A stretch of 64,000 nucleotides of DNA from Catenulispora pinistramenti (GCF_018274385.1 NZ_JAAFYZ010000013.1:25428-89427), one strand, 5' to 3'; shown: positions 10,599-20,259, numbered from the stretch's first letter. Numbers and translations are program-made. Notes: generated from the letters alone by a model not told the origin.

Positions 10599-13500
10599 AT
10601 GGGTGGGGCATCGCCGTGGGGACGGCGCAGGCTTTCGCGGATACACATGGCAGTCGCGGTGGCACTGTCGGCGACGTTGGTCGCCGGCGTCATCGCCGGC
10701 GCGCCGACCGCTTTGGCGTCGAAATCCAAGAACCATGAGCTCTGGTCGCCGCGGCCGTTGACTCAGAGTCCTTCGATACCGGGCACGCCCAAGACCGGCG
10801 CCGCGCCCAAGACGGTGCAGCAAGCCCTCAAGCAGCAGACGACGGTTCCCGTGCCGGCCCCTGTCTGGCCGGCGGGCGGCTCAGTGGTCGTGGACACCGG
10901 CTCGGCCGCGCAATCCGGCTCGGCGGCCCAGGTCCCCGGTCAGCCGGTCTGGATATCCGGTTCCAGTCACGCGTCGCAGCCCGAGGGGACTTCGGCGAAG
11001 CTGGACGCTTCGGCCGCCGAGCCGGCCCCGGCCAAGGTGGCGGTCCAGATGGCGACGCAGGCCCAGGCCCAAGCCGCCGGGGTCAAGGGTGTGCTGCTGA
11101 CCGTTGCGCGGGCCGACGGCGACAATGACTCCTCGAGTGTCCGGATCGGTTTGGACGACACCGCGTTCGCGGCGGCCTATGGCGCCGGCTGGTCTTCTCG
11201 CCTGCATTGGGTCCAGCTGCCGGCGTGTGCGTTGACGACGCCGTCGGACCCCGCGTGTGAGCGGCAGACGCCGATCCCGTCGAGCCGGAGTGCATCGGAC
11301 CAGCGCGTCGAGGCCGATGTCGCTCTCCCCGCGCCGGCCTCGACGGTGCAGCCGAAGGCCGCCGGCGCCAACACGACCGCTGCTGCTCCGAACCCGCTTG
11401 GTTCGTCTGCGTCCGCCCCCGTGGTACTCGCGGCCGTCGCCGCGCCTTCCGGGCCGACCGGCTCCTTCCAAGCCACCTCGGTCAAGGCGTCCGACTCGTG
11501 GGGCACCGACGGGAACACCGGCGGCTTCAGCTACGGGTACCCCATCGCCGTACCTCCGACCCTCGGCGGAGCGGCCCCGGGCATCGCCCTCGGCTACGAC
11601 TCCGCTGACGCGGACGGTCAGACCGCGGCGGCCAACAACCAGAGTGGCCAACTCGGCCAGGGCTGGTCCTGGGCCCCGGGTTTCATCGAGCGTTCCTATA
11701 CCGCCTGCGTCAATGACCACCAGCCGTATTCGCCGGATCTGTGTTACGGCAAGCAGAACGCGACACTGAACCTCGCCGGACACTCCGGAACCCTCGTGCT
11801 CGACGACACCAGCAAGGTCTGGAAGTTGATGAGCGACGACGGCACCCAGATTCAGCAGCTGCTCGGGGACCCGTTCGGCGCCAACGGCGATCACGACGGC
11901 GAGTACTGGGTCGTCACCACCAACGACGGGACGAAGTACTACTTCGGTGCCGGGCATCTGCCGACCGGTACCAACCTGGGCACGCCGTCGAACTCGGTTT
12001 GGACCGAGCCGGTCTACGGCGCCGACCCGGGAACGCCGTGCCACGCTTCCACGTTCGCCGCATCGGTGTGCACCAAGGCCTGGCGCTGGAACCTGGACTA
12101 CGTCGTCGACGTGAACGGCAACCTCACCTCGTACGGCTACCAGACCGAGACGAACTACTTCACCACCGGCGTCACCGACACCTCCAACGGCAGCCTCGTC
12201 CAGTACATCCGCGGCGGCTATCCGACGGCGGTGAGCTACGGGCAGACCCTCGCTGAGGCGGCGGCCGGTGGGAAGTCGGCGGCGCAGGTGCAGTTCACGG
12301 TCGCTGAACGGTGCCTGGCCGGAGCGACGGCCTGCGACCCGAAGAACTACTCGAACAACATCTTCAGCGGCAACTGGCCGGACGTTCCGACCGACCAGAT
12401 GTGTCCGTCGTCCGGGGCGTGCGGCAATGACTCGCCGACGTTCTTCACCACCAAAATGATCACCGGGATCGCCACCCAGGTCCTGAAGAACGGCGGCTAC
12501 GCACCGGTCGACTCCTACCAGCTGACGTACAGCTTCGCCGACCCCAACGACAGCCCCGGACGACCGGTCGACTCCACCGGTAAGGCGCTGTGGTTGTCCT
12601 CGATCCAGCGCACGGCCGTCAACGGGCTGACTCCGGTCACCCTGGCGCCGGTGGTGTTCTATCCGAAGATGCTGGATAACCGGGTCGCCGGGCTCAGCGC
12701 GAACGGGACGGCGATGCCGCCGTTCCGGCACCCGCGCATGTGGATGATCAGCACCGAGACCGGTGAGACGACCACGGTCGACTACAACAGCCCGCAGTGC
12801 AACAACGATCCGAAACTCGGCAAAGTCGTGATGCCGTCCGCGCCGGGAACCGACACCCTGCTGTGTTTCCAGCAGACCTGGACGCCCAGAGGCATGGCGT
12901 CGGTGGCCGACTGGTTCAACAAGTACGTCGTCACAGCGGTTACCACATCAGCCGGCAACAGCGGGCTGGGCACCAGCTCACCCGACCACATCACGACGTA
13001 TACCTACGGCGGTCTGCCGGCTTGGCACACCAGCGACAACGAGCTGGACTACGCACCCGGCTCCAAGGCGACCTGGGATCAGTTCCGTGGCTACCCGCAG
13101 GTGAGCGTCACCTCGGGAAACCCGTCCTCCAGTGACCCGATCACCAAGACGGTGTCGACCTACCTGCGCGGCATGGACCAGGACTTGAGCATCGACTCCG
13201 CGGGCAAGTCGTCGATCCCGCCGGTCCGGGTCACCGATTCGCTCGGCGCCACCGGTGCCCAGGGCATCGTGGACGACGTCGCCTTAGCCGGTTCGATGTT
13301 GGAGACCGACACGTACAACGGATCGACCATCGTCAGCAAGAAGGTCTCGGTTCCGTGGCTGTCCGCTCCGACCGCTCAGCACGTTCGCACCGGCGGCCTG
13401 CCGACGGTGCGAGCCCGGATGCATGGCCTGCAGACGAGCAAGGGTGCTGATCTGCTGGCCAGCGGGGCATGGCGGAACTCGGCCACGACTAACGCCTACG

Positions 13501-16500
13501 ACAGCCTGGGGCGGCTCTCGACGGCGGACGACCTCGGTGACGGTACGGCGTCCTCGCCCGAAACCTGCACCACGACGACGTACGCGAGCTTCACCAACCA
13601 GCCGCAGTGGAAGGACTACGTCTTCGAGAACACGACCGTGGCCGGGCCCTGCGGGACCAAGCCTTCCACGACGGCCACGGTGGCGGACACCCGGACGTTC
13701 TACGGTGCTCAGGCCTCACCGGGTACCGGAGCCGTCTCCTCGACGTTCGACGGGTCGAAGGCTCCGGACGCGGCCTACACCCAGGTGATCGATCACTACG
13801 ATGCCAACGCAGGGGCGGTTTACGCGACCACCTCCGCGTCGACCTACGACGGGTACGGCCGTGCGGTCACCGCCACCGACATCCCGTCGAATCAGACCAC
13901 GAAGACGGACTTCGCACCCGCCGGTGGCGCCCTGCCCACGTCGGTCACCGTCACGAGCCCGGCCGGCTGGACCTCGACGACGACGATCGACCCGGCACGC
14001 AACCTGCCGCTGCACAAGACTGACGCCAACGGCCGCGTGACCGACGAAACCTACGACGCGCTGGGCCGGCTCACCGCGGTGTGGTCACCGGACCGCAAGC
14101 AGGCCACTCAGAGTCCGAACCAGAAGTTCACGTATCTCATACCGACCTTCACCCCGAGCGCGCCGAATCACATGGCCGGGTTGAACACTCCTATCAGTGT
14201 GCTGACCGAGACGCTACGGGAGGACGGCACTTACGCGAAGTCGTATATCTATTACGACTCGATGATGCAGAAGGTCCAGACACAGGACACGGCGCCTGAC
14301 GCCTCCTCCAACGGCTGGCTCTTCAGCAACACCTTCTACGACAGCCACGGCTGGGTTGTCGGTGCCCACGAGCCCTTCTTCAACGACCAGGCACAGGCCG
14401 GCGTCCCTCAGATCTTCGACGACGGAGCGGTACCCGGCTCGGACCGTACGTCCTACGACGCGGTGGGCAGATCTGTCAGCACCACCTTCTTCGCCCACGC
14501 GAACCCGCAGTGGACCTCCACGGCGGTCTACCGGGGCGCCGATGAGGTCGACCGCAACCCGCCGACCGATGCCACCCCGGGTGCCACGGCGGCAGGGGTT
14601 TCCGGGGCCACCGGCACACCTACCACTACCATCACCGACGTCAATGGGCGTGTCACCCAGACGTGGGTGTACCGCCAGGGCATCGCCACGGCCACCGGCA
14701 ACGCCGGCGACGCCGACGTCACCACCTACACGTACTTCCCGTCGGGCAAGAAGGCCTCGGTGACCGACCCGACCGGGAAGAACGTCTGGACGTGGAACTA
14801 CGACCTGCGCGGCCGGCTGGCCTCACAGCACGACCCGGACGCCGGGACCAGCCAGACCTTCTACAACGCTGCCGATCAGATCGACCACACCGTTGACGCC
14901 AGGGGCCAGAGCCTCTACTACTCCTACGACACACTAGGCCGGAAGACCGGCGAGTTCGCCAATGCCTCGAACGGCCCGCAGCTCGCTGGATGGACCTATG
15001 ACGCCCAGGCCAAGGGCCTGCCGTCCACCTCTGTCCGGTATTCCGGCGGCGGCACCTACACCACCGCCGTCACCGGATACAGCCCCACGTACAAGCCGCT
15101 GGGCTCGGTGCTGACAGTCAACGCGCCGTCCGGATCACCTGACGCGCCCTTCAACGGCAACTACCAGACGACCACCCATTACAAGCCCGTCACCGAGAAC
15201 GTCCAGAGCGTCGACTATTCAGACCTCGGCCCGCTCGCCGCGGAGACGGTCTCCTACTCCTACAACCAGAACGGTCTGCTGGCCTCCGCGGGAGGAGCTG
15301 CCGAATACCTCACCGGCCAGGCCTACGACCGGTTGGGCCGACCGGTCCGCACCACATTGGGCGACATGCCATTGCAGGCGGTGCAGACCACCACCTATGA
15401 CGACGGCACCGGCCGGCGGCTGTCTGACCTGTTCGACAAGGAGAACGCGTCAGGACCGCTCGACTCCATCAACTATCTGTACAACCAAGAAGGCAAGCTC
15501 AAGGCGGTCCAGGACGCCCAACTCGGCGGACAGACCGATAATCAGTGCTTCAACTACGACTACGCCGGGCGCGTGTCGCAGGCCTGGACGGACACCGGCG
15601 GTACCCGCGTGCTGTCACCGAACAGTCCGGTCTTCTCGGCCGCCAACGTCGGCGCCTGCAACAACGACACCAAGCCCCCGACACCGTCCTCCGCTTCCAG
15701 CCAGGTCGGCGGACCCGCTCCCTACTGGACCGGCTACAGCTACGACCAGATGGGCGACCGGCTCTCGGACGTCACCCACGATGTCACCGGCAACACCGCC
15801 AAAGACATCGCACATACTTACGACTACCCGGCTGCCGGCGCCGACCAGCCGCACGCCTCGACCGGCACCACCACCAAGACCGGAGCCGCGGTCACCAGCA
15901 ACGACGCCTACCAGTACGACGCTGCCGGCAACACCACCCTGCGGAAGATCGGGAGCAGCAACAACCAGACCTTGACCTGGGATGCAGAGGGCGATCTGGC
16001 CCAGGTCCAGGACCAGGCCACTGGCAAGTCGACCAGCTATCTGTACGACGCCGACGGGGCGCTGCTCATCCAGCGCGACGACAACGACGACACGCTGTAT
16101 GTGGCGGGCCAAGAGCTGCACCGGAACCCGCTTACCGGCGCGACGACCGGTAAGCGGTTCATCCAGACGCCATCCGGCGCAGTCGTCGTCGAGTCCTCAG
16201 ACGGCACGCTCGACTATGAGTTCACCGACTCTCAGCACACCGCGGCCGTCGACATCGACGCCATGACGCTGAACATGCAGCGCCGCTACTTCGACCCCTA
16301 CGGCAACCAGCGGAACGCGGCTGCCGGCGCTCCCACGTCCTGGCCGGACACCCATGCCTTCCTCGGCAAGCCTCAGGACACCACGACTGGACTGGATATC
16401 CTCGGCGCCCGCCAATACGACCCGCAGGCTGGACGCTTCCTGTCCGCCGACCCCGTCTTCGAAGCCGGCGACCCCGGCCAGATGGGCGGCTACTCCTACT

Positions 16501-17897
16501 CCGGCGACGACCCGGTCAACGCCTCGGACCCCACCGGGCTGATCGGCTGTGACCAGGCGTGCACCGAGCGGATGAACAAGAAGGACTGGCAGGCCGACCA
16601 GGACACCGCCAACGAACTGAAACAAGAGGACTACCAGAACACCATCGACACCCCGCAGGCCTGGGGCAAGATCAAGACGAAGTGGTCGAACCCCAGCTAC
16701 GTGGTGCACCGGCTCAACGCCCACGATGACGACATCGCGGCCGAGAACGCGCGGGCACAGGCACGGAAGCAAAGGGCGGCTGCCGCGGCCGCCGCGGCAG
16801 CCGCCAAGAAGAAGCAGCACCACGGCTGGTTCGGAGCGCTGAAAACCGCGGCGAACTTCGCCTACCACGCCTCGGGCGCGGCGGACGTGGTCGGCTGCAT
16901 CACCGATCCGTCAGTCGGCGGCTGTATCCAGGCAGCGATCACCATCGGCACGGTCATCGGCACCGGCGGAGAATCCATCGCGCTGGAAGGACTGGAAACC
17001 CTCGGCAAGGACGCCCTGGAAGGGGCAATGTCCTACGCGGGCAAGGAAGCCGGCGAAGAAGCAGCCGGGGAACTCGCCGTCAACGCGGCCAAGGACGCGG
17101 AGGACCTTCCCGGAGCCAGCTGCGTGCTCCACTCCTTCAAGGGCGACACGCCGGTGCTCATGGCCGACGGCTCCGCCAAACCGATCAGCCGAATACAGGT
17201 CGGCGACAAGATCAAGAACGCGGCGCCGGGCGCGGACGACCAGACGCACACCGTTGACATCGTCCACGTCACCTACACGGACAAGGACTTCACCAGCCTG
17301 ACCGTCGGGACGCCGAACGGGCCCAAGACGATCACCACCACCCAGAACCATCCATTCTACGACTACACGGCCGGCCAGTTCGTCGGGGCGGGGAGTTTGC
17401 AGCCTGGCGAGCAGTTGCAGACGACCGATACCGGCCGGGTCACCGTGCTGGCCGTGGGCAACTACACGGGGTCGATGGTCACGTACGACCTGACCATTGA
17501 CGGACTCCACACGTATTATGTGGAGGCGGGTGATACACCGGTACTCGTTCACAACTGCGGAACATCGCTGAACGACCGCGCGGGAGAAGACTTCACAGAC
17601 GCCGGACGTCAGCAGGTGTATGACGATAACGCAGCAAAGAACGGCGGCGAGTATAAGTGCGATTACTGTGGGCGGACCGTGGAGCGTAGGGCCTCACGGG
17701 ATGCCGATGGCAACCGAATCTCGGGTCGGCCCGATGATGCCCAGATCGACCACGAGATTCCGAAGGTGCAAGGTGGATGTGGTGCTGCGCATAATGGCTG
17801 CGTGGCTTGTCGAGCGTGCAATAGAGACAAGTCAGCGAAGACAGTCGAAGAATGGGATAACGAGCTTCGGGACTTCCTGAATGAGGAAGATAGGTGA
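10599..17897 (+). CDS. Rhs polymorphic toxin with Hint domain and HNH nuclease tip
   Basis: This is a 2432-aa secreted Rhs/YD-repeat protein. Residues 1-44 are a signal sequence (GRRRLSRIH then a hydrophobic core to ALAS). A long beta shell of YD repeats ends at the conserved Rhs core near residues 1936-1980 (RQYDPQAGRFLSADP, then DPTGLIG). A pretoxin linker follows, then a Hint (intein-like) domain from Cys2175 (CVLHSFKGDTPV) to VLVHNC near 2320, with Cys1, the NHPFYDY block and the terminal His-Asn-Cys all present, so self-cleavage is expected. The last 112 residues are an HNH nuclease: CDYCG, then QIDHEIPKVQGG, then CVACRACNRDKS, with two CxxC pairs for zinc. The start is ATG 10599 with GGGAGG 8 nt upstream. 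The stop overlaps the immunity candidate by 4 nt. Confidence 0.93.
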   Translation: MGGASPWGRRRLSRIHMAVAVALSATLVAGVIAGAPTALASKSKNHELWSPRPLTQSPSIPGTPKTGAAPKTVQQALKQQTTVPVPAPVWPAGGSVVVDTGSAAQSGSAAQVPGQPVWISGSSHASQPEGTSAKLDASAAEPAPAKVAVQMATQAQAQAAGVKGVLLTVARADGDNDSSSVRIGLDDTAFAAAYGAGWSSRLHWVQLPACALTTPSDPACERQTPIPSSRSASDQRVEADVALPAPASTVQPKAAGANTTAAAPNPLGSSASAPVVLAAVAAPSGPTGSFQATSVKASDSWGTDGNTGGFSYGYPIAVPPTLGGAAPGIALGYDSADADGQTAAANNQSGQLGQGWSWAPGFIERSYTACVNDHQPYSPDLCYGKQNATLNLAGHSGTLVLDDTSKVWKLMSDDGTQIQQLLGDPFGANGDHDGEYWVVTTNDGTKYYFGAGHLPTGTNLGTPSNSVWTEPVYGADPGTPCHASTFAASVCTKAWRWNLDYVVDVNGNLTSYGYQTETNYFTTGVTDTSNGSLVQYIRGGYPTAVSYGQTLAEAAAGGKSAAQVQFTVAERCLAGATACDPKNYSNNIFSGNWPDVPTDQMCPSSGACGNDSPTFFTTKMITGIATQVLKNGGYAPVDSYQLTYSFADPNDSPGRPVDSTGKALWLSSIQRTAVNGLTPVTLAPVVFYPKMLDNRVAGLSANGTAMPPFRHPRMWMISTETGETTTVDYNSPQCNNDPKLGKVVMPSAPGTDTLLCFQQTWTPRGMASVADWFNKYVVTAVTTSAGNSGLGTSSPDHITTYTYGGLPAWHTSDNELDYAPGSKATWDQFRGYPQVSVTSGNPSSSDPITKTVSTYLRGMDQDLSIDSAGKSSIPPVRVTDSLGATGAQGIVDDVALAGSMLETDTYNGSTIVSKKVSVPWLSAPTAQHVRTGGLPTVRARMHGLQTSKGADLLASGAWRNSATTNAYDSLGRLSTADDLGDGTASSPETCTTTTYASFTNQPQWKDYVFENTTVAGPCGTKPSTTATVADTRTFYGAQASPGTGAVSSTFDGSKAPDAAYTQVIDHYDANAGAVYATTSASTYDGYGRAVTATDIPSNQTTKTDFAPAGGALPTSVTVTSPAGWTSTTTIDPARNLPLHKTDANGRVTDETYDALGRLTAVWSPDRKQATQSPNQKFTYLIPTFTPSAPNHMAGLNTPISVLTETLREDGTYAKSYIYYDSMMQKVQTQDTAPDASSNGWLFSNTFYDSHGWVVGAHEPFFNDQAQAGVPQIFDDGAVPGSDRTSYDAVGRSVSTTFFAHANPQWTSTAVYRGADEVDRNPPTDATPGATAAGVSGATGTPTTTITDVNGRVTQTWVYRQGIATATGNAGDADVTTYTYFPSGKKASVTDPTGKNVWTWNYDLRGRLASQHDPDAGTSQTFYNAADQIDHTVDARGQSLYYSYDTLGRKTGEFANASNGPQLAGWTYDAQAKGLPSTSVRYSGGGTYTTAVTGYSPTYKPLGSVLTVNAPSGSPDAPFNGNYQTTTHYKPVTENVQSVDYSDLGPLAAETVSYSYNQNGLLASAGGAAEYLTGQAYDRLGRPVRTTLGDMPLQAVQTTTYDDGTGRRLSDLFDKENASGPLDSINYLYNQEGKLKAVQDAQLGGQTDNQCFNYDYAGRVSQAWTDTGGTRVLSPNSPVFSAANVGACNNDTKPPTPSSASSQVGGPAPYWTGYSYDQMGDRLSDVTHDVTGNTAKDIAHTYDYPAAGADQPHASTGTTTKTGAAVTSNDAYQYDAAGNTTLRKIGSSNNQTLTWDAEGDLAQVQDQATGKSTSYLYDADGALLIQRDDNDDTLYVAGQELHRNPLTGATTGKRFIQTPSGAVVVESSDGTLDYEFTDSQHTAAVDIDAMTLNMQRRYFDPYGNQRNAAAGAPTSWPDTHAFLGKPQDTTTGLDILGARQYDPQAGRFLSADPVFEAGDPGQMGGYSYSGDDPVNASDPTGLIGCDQACTERMNKKDWQADQDTANELKQEDYQNTIDTPQAWGKIKTKWSNPSYVVHRLNAHDDDIAAENARAQARKQRAAAAAAAAAAKKKQHHGWFGALKTAANFAYHASGAADVVGCITDPSVGGCIQAAITIGTVIGTGGESIALEGLETLGKDALEGAMSYAGKEAGEEAAGELAVNAAKDAEDLPGASCVLHSFKGDTPVLMADGSAKPISRIQVGDKIKNAAPGADDQTHTVDIVHVTYTDKDFTSLTVGTPNGPKTITTTQNHPFYDYTAGQFVGAGSLQPGEQLQTTDTGRVTVLAVGNYTGSMVTYDLTIDGLHTYYVEAGDTPVLVHNCGTSLNDRAGEDFTDAGRQQVYDDNAAKNGGEYKCDYCGRTVERRASRDADGNRISGRPDDAQIDHEIPKVQGGCGAAHNGCVACRACNRDKSAKTVEEWDNELRDFLNEEDR

Positions 17898-18415
17898 CCG
17901 GGATGAGCCAGCAGCCAACTTCCGCCAGCGGTGCAAAGATGTTCAAGGTCGCGTTCGATCTGGACGCCGAGAAGCCTAACTGGCCGCCCGTTTCGGTCGA
18001 GCGTCTGTGGGGTGAGAAGACCGAGGTGAAGTTTGAAATTCGGCTTCTGAACACACCCTTCTTTGCTCGCGGCGTAGCGCATGGCGATCTCATCCAAGTG
18101 CGTCCCGATCATGAACGACGTGAGCTTGTATTCGACCACTTCACCTCAGAGTCCGGCCATTCGACAACTCGGGTCGTCCTCATGGACACTGAGGCGGGTA
18201 GCGAAGTTGAGACTAGGCTGCGAGAAGCTGGCTGCTCGTGGGAAAAGTCCGAGCAGTTTGCATCTCTCCTCGCAGTAGATGTTCCTCCTGCCGTCGACTA
18301 CAGACCGCTTCGGGAGTGGCTCCGCGCTCTCACTGCGGACGGGGTTATTGAGTTCCAGGAAAGTGCGATCTCGTCGATCCATCGAGGCCAACTGCCGAAT
18401 TTTCCTAAACTTTGA
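17894..18415 (+). CDS. DUF4265-type protein, probable immunity protein for the HNH tip
   Basis: This 173-aa cytosolic protein carries a DUF4265-like pattern: FKVAFDL, then NWPPVSVERLWGE, then LLNTPFFARGVAHGDLIQV. DUF4265 proteins recur beside polymorphic toxins, and this one starts inside the Rhs stop codon (GTGA overlap at 17894-17897), so translation is coupled. I infer that it binds and neutralises the HNH nuclease in the producer and its kin. GTG 17894 has AGGAAG 5 nt upstream; ATG 17903 is an alternative. Its codon use, like the toxin tip's, is less GC-rich than the Rhs shell, which suggests the two were acquired together. Confidence 0.75.
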   Translation: MTGMSQQPTSASGAKMFKVAFDLDAEKPNWPPVSVERLWGEKTEVKFEIRLLNTPFFARGVAHGDLIQVRPDHERRELVFDHFTSESGHSTTRVVLMDTEAGSEVETRLREAGCSWEKSEQFASLLAVDVPPAVDYRPLREWLRALTADGVIEFQESAISSIHRGQLPNFPKL

Positions 18416-18576
18416 TGGGATACGAAGGGGTGCTCGGACATTCGGGACCGTGATGTGCCCCGCGGTTGTGCGGGCGAAGATGGCTGCCGTACGAGTACTC
18501 CAGCAGCGGTTCGTTGTTTGGTCTGTCGCGAATATCATCGTGTACAAGTCCTGGCCGTTGGTGTTCTTGAGCGTGA

Positions 18577-18956
18577 ACGCGTGCCGCCAACGAGGGCCTG
18601 TCGGATTTGCCGATCCACGAAGACGTGGACAAGTTCTACGGCCGAGCCGGAGAGATGGTCGATAACAGAGTGGAGACACACGGTCTTAACGATCTCCAGA
18701 TGCACGGCGGTGAGGAAGTCGGTCACGGTGGCGTTCGCAACCTGTCGAATGAAGATCTGCTCAAGCCCGGCGGTCCACAGGGCAACGATCCGATCAGTGG
18801 GTATCGCGACTGGGCTCCTGGCGATTCAGGAAACTTCCCGGGATCTCTCGAATAGTTATTACCGGCGGCCATCATCGGACAGCGGAAATTGCACGTCGAG
18901 TTCTATCGGGAGATATGGATCCGAGTACCTTGATCGAGTTTGCGATACGACGATGA
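18577..18956 (+). pseudogene. Orphan Rhs-type C-terminal tip fragment, frameshifted
   Basis: This is a toxin-tip-like fragment without any Rhs shell. Frame 1 reads from RAANEGLSDLPIHEDV through HGGEEVGHGGVRNLSNEDLL to NDPISGYRDWAPGDSG. A shift of one nucleotide at the A-run near 18831 (one A too few) is needed to continue into ITGGHHRTAEIARRVLSG and STLIEFAIRR, ending at TGA 18956. Taken together the pieces make one plausible 125-residue domain. There is no start codon of quality, and a stop lies immediately upstream. It resembles displaced Rhs-CT cassettes kept behind an active Rhs gene as spare tips. The biochemical activity is unknown; the frameshift could also be a sequencing error. Confidence 0.6.
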
Positions 18957-19336
18957 AGCGACAGGCTGTGGTGGACATCCCGGCAGGTCAGGGCTATGTA
19001 GCCTGCGTCCTTCTGGGTGATGGCGAGAAGCCGGGACGTGCTTGGATCTGCGTCCACAATACGCAGCTTCCCGCAACACGGGCTTGGCTGGGATGCTGGA
19101 GCTATGAGGCTGGGGCTAGCACGGAGGTGCTGCGCGAGCTGCTCGTTCAACTGGTTAGTGAGATATCGCAACATGCAAGAGTTGGTCCGATGGGGCCATT
19201 CCTCGGAGAGACGTACTTCTTCGATGGATGGCAGATCTGGGGAATCGGTACGCCGACACCGCTAGTTGGCGTGTCGCCTGCCGAACTATTGGCGACGCCA
19301 GACGATCATGTTGCGATTGAAGAAGTGTCGATTTGA
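18953..19336 (+). CDS. Hypothetical protein, candidate immunity protein of the orphan tip
   Basis: This is a 127-aa cytosolic protein of no family I recognise. It starts MKRQAVVDIPAGQGY and is rich in Trp and acidic residues (ICVHNTQLPATRAW, GWQIWGIGTPTPLV). Its ATG overlaps the TGA of the upstream tip fragment (ATGA, 18953-18956), the layout of toxin-immunity pairs, so immunity is the best guess from context. A longer frame upstream is a shadow of the tip fragment. Convergent with the integrase remnant across a strong hairpin at 19391-19426. Function unproven. Confidence 0.55.
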   Translation: MKRQAVVDIPAGQGYVACVLLGDGEKPGRAWICVHNTQLPATRAWLGCWSYEAGASTEVLRELLVQLVSEISQHARVGPMGPFLGETYFFDGWQIWGIGTPTPLVGVSPAELLATPDDHVAIEEVSI

Positions 19337-19390
19337 AAAATCTGCGGTAGCCCGTAGCTGAAATGAGTCAACCGTTCTGTAGCTGGTAAT

Positions 19391-19426
19391 ACGAGGAGCC
19401 CGTCGATATTTCGACGGGCTCCTCGT
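19391..19426. terminator. Bidirectional hairpin terminator
   Basis: A perfect 16-bp inverted repeat, ACGAGGAGCCCGTCGA with its complement, encloses a TATT loop (19407-19410). It sits between the convergent immunity candidate and the integrase remnant. There is no long T-run, so it may act through stem strength. Confidence 0.8.
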
Positions 19427-19438
19427 GGGTCTTGACGG

Positions 19439-20257
19439 CTACTTTTGACGGCAACGCCGGTGGACGGTTGCCGTCACGGGTTCTACTGCCGAGGTGTCGG
19501 CGGTGACGCCGATGTGGGCGTGGCCGAGGAGTTCCTTGATGGTGACGAGCTCGACGCCCTGTTCCAGCATCAGGGTGGTGCAGGAATGTCTCAAATCGTG
19601 GAAGCGGATTCGTCGCACCTTGACGGAGTCGCAGAGCGTGCCTAGGTAGCGGCGCAGCTTCACGGGATCGATCGGGGTGCCCACTCGGGTAGGGAACACG
19701 AGTCCCTGTTCCTTCCACACCGTCCGGGCCGCCTCACGCTCGGCGACCTGCTGCTCACGGTGCTGCTTGAGGGCGTGGACGCATTCGGTCGGCAGAGCGA
19801 GGCGGCGTTCGGAGGCCTTGGTCTTGGGCGGCAGGAACACCAGGCCGCGCTCGGGTAAGCGTTGCAGGGTTCTGCGGACGCTGAGGGTTCCGGCGTCCAG
19901 GTTCAGATCGGTCCACCGCAGTCCGAGCAGTTCCCCGCGCCGTAGTCCGGTGCGCAGGGCGAGCTCGAACAAGGCGTGTAGCCGATGCGCCCGCGCCGCA
20001 GACAGGAGTCGCCGGGCCTCCTCCAGGGTCAACGGCTCGAACCGGACGGGACGTCCGGTCTTCATCGGGACGAGTTTGGTGACGTTGCGGGGGAGTTGAT
20101 CCTCGCTCACGGCGTGGTTCAGGGCGCTGGCCAGCACGGCGTGCGCGTACTGCAAGGTGCGCGGAGCCAGGGTCTGGTGGCAGCAGGCTCCGATGGCGCA
20201 GCAGTGCGGGGCGCGGTCCTTGTTCCGCCGGGACGGCGTGGGGGCGGCGTCCTTGCC
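19439..20257 (-). pseudogene. Tyrosine site-specific recombinase, truncated and lacking the catalytic Tyr
   Basis: This is the C-terminal two thirds of a phage/ICE-type integrase. The SAM-like core-binding part remains from GKDAAPTP and HCCAIGACC, and the catalytic domain shows RTGLRRGELLGLRW (Arg), KTKASERRL (Lys), HDLRHSCTTLML (His-x-x-Arg) and LLGHAHIGVTADT. The family then continues T-Y-A-H-V, whereas here it reads TSAVEPVTATVHRRC and stops: the nucleophilic Tyr is absent. The 5' end stops at the IS630-like insertion at 20258; open frame beyond it is IS sequence. A related tail, VKTHEEPVEISTGSS, lies in another frame just downstream, so a frameshift may have created the altered end. It is inactive. 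Confidence 0.8.
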
Positions 20258-20259
20258 TA

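Noticed and set aside
10881..12731. 616-aa open frame antisense to the Rhs gene
   Set aside because: It is Arg/Gly-rich with no family motif, which is the expected antisense shadow of a GC-rich gene.
18480..18605. Minus-strand fragment RHAFTLKNTNGQDLYTMIF recalling a three-Cys-motif partner (TcmP) protein
   Set aside because: It is only about 30 residues, similarity rests on memory of a loose pattern, and flanking frames are broken.
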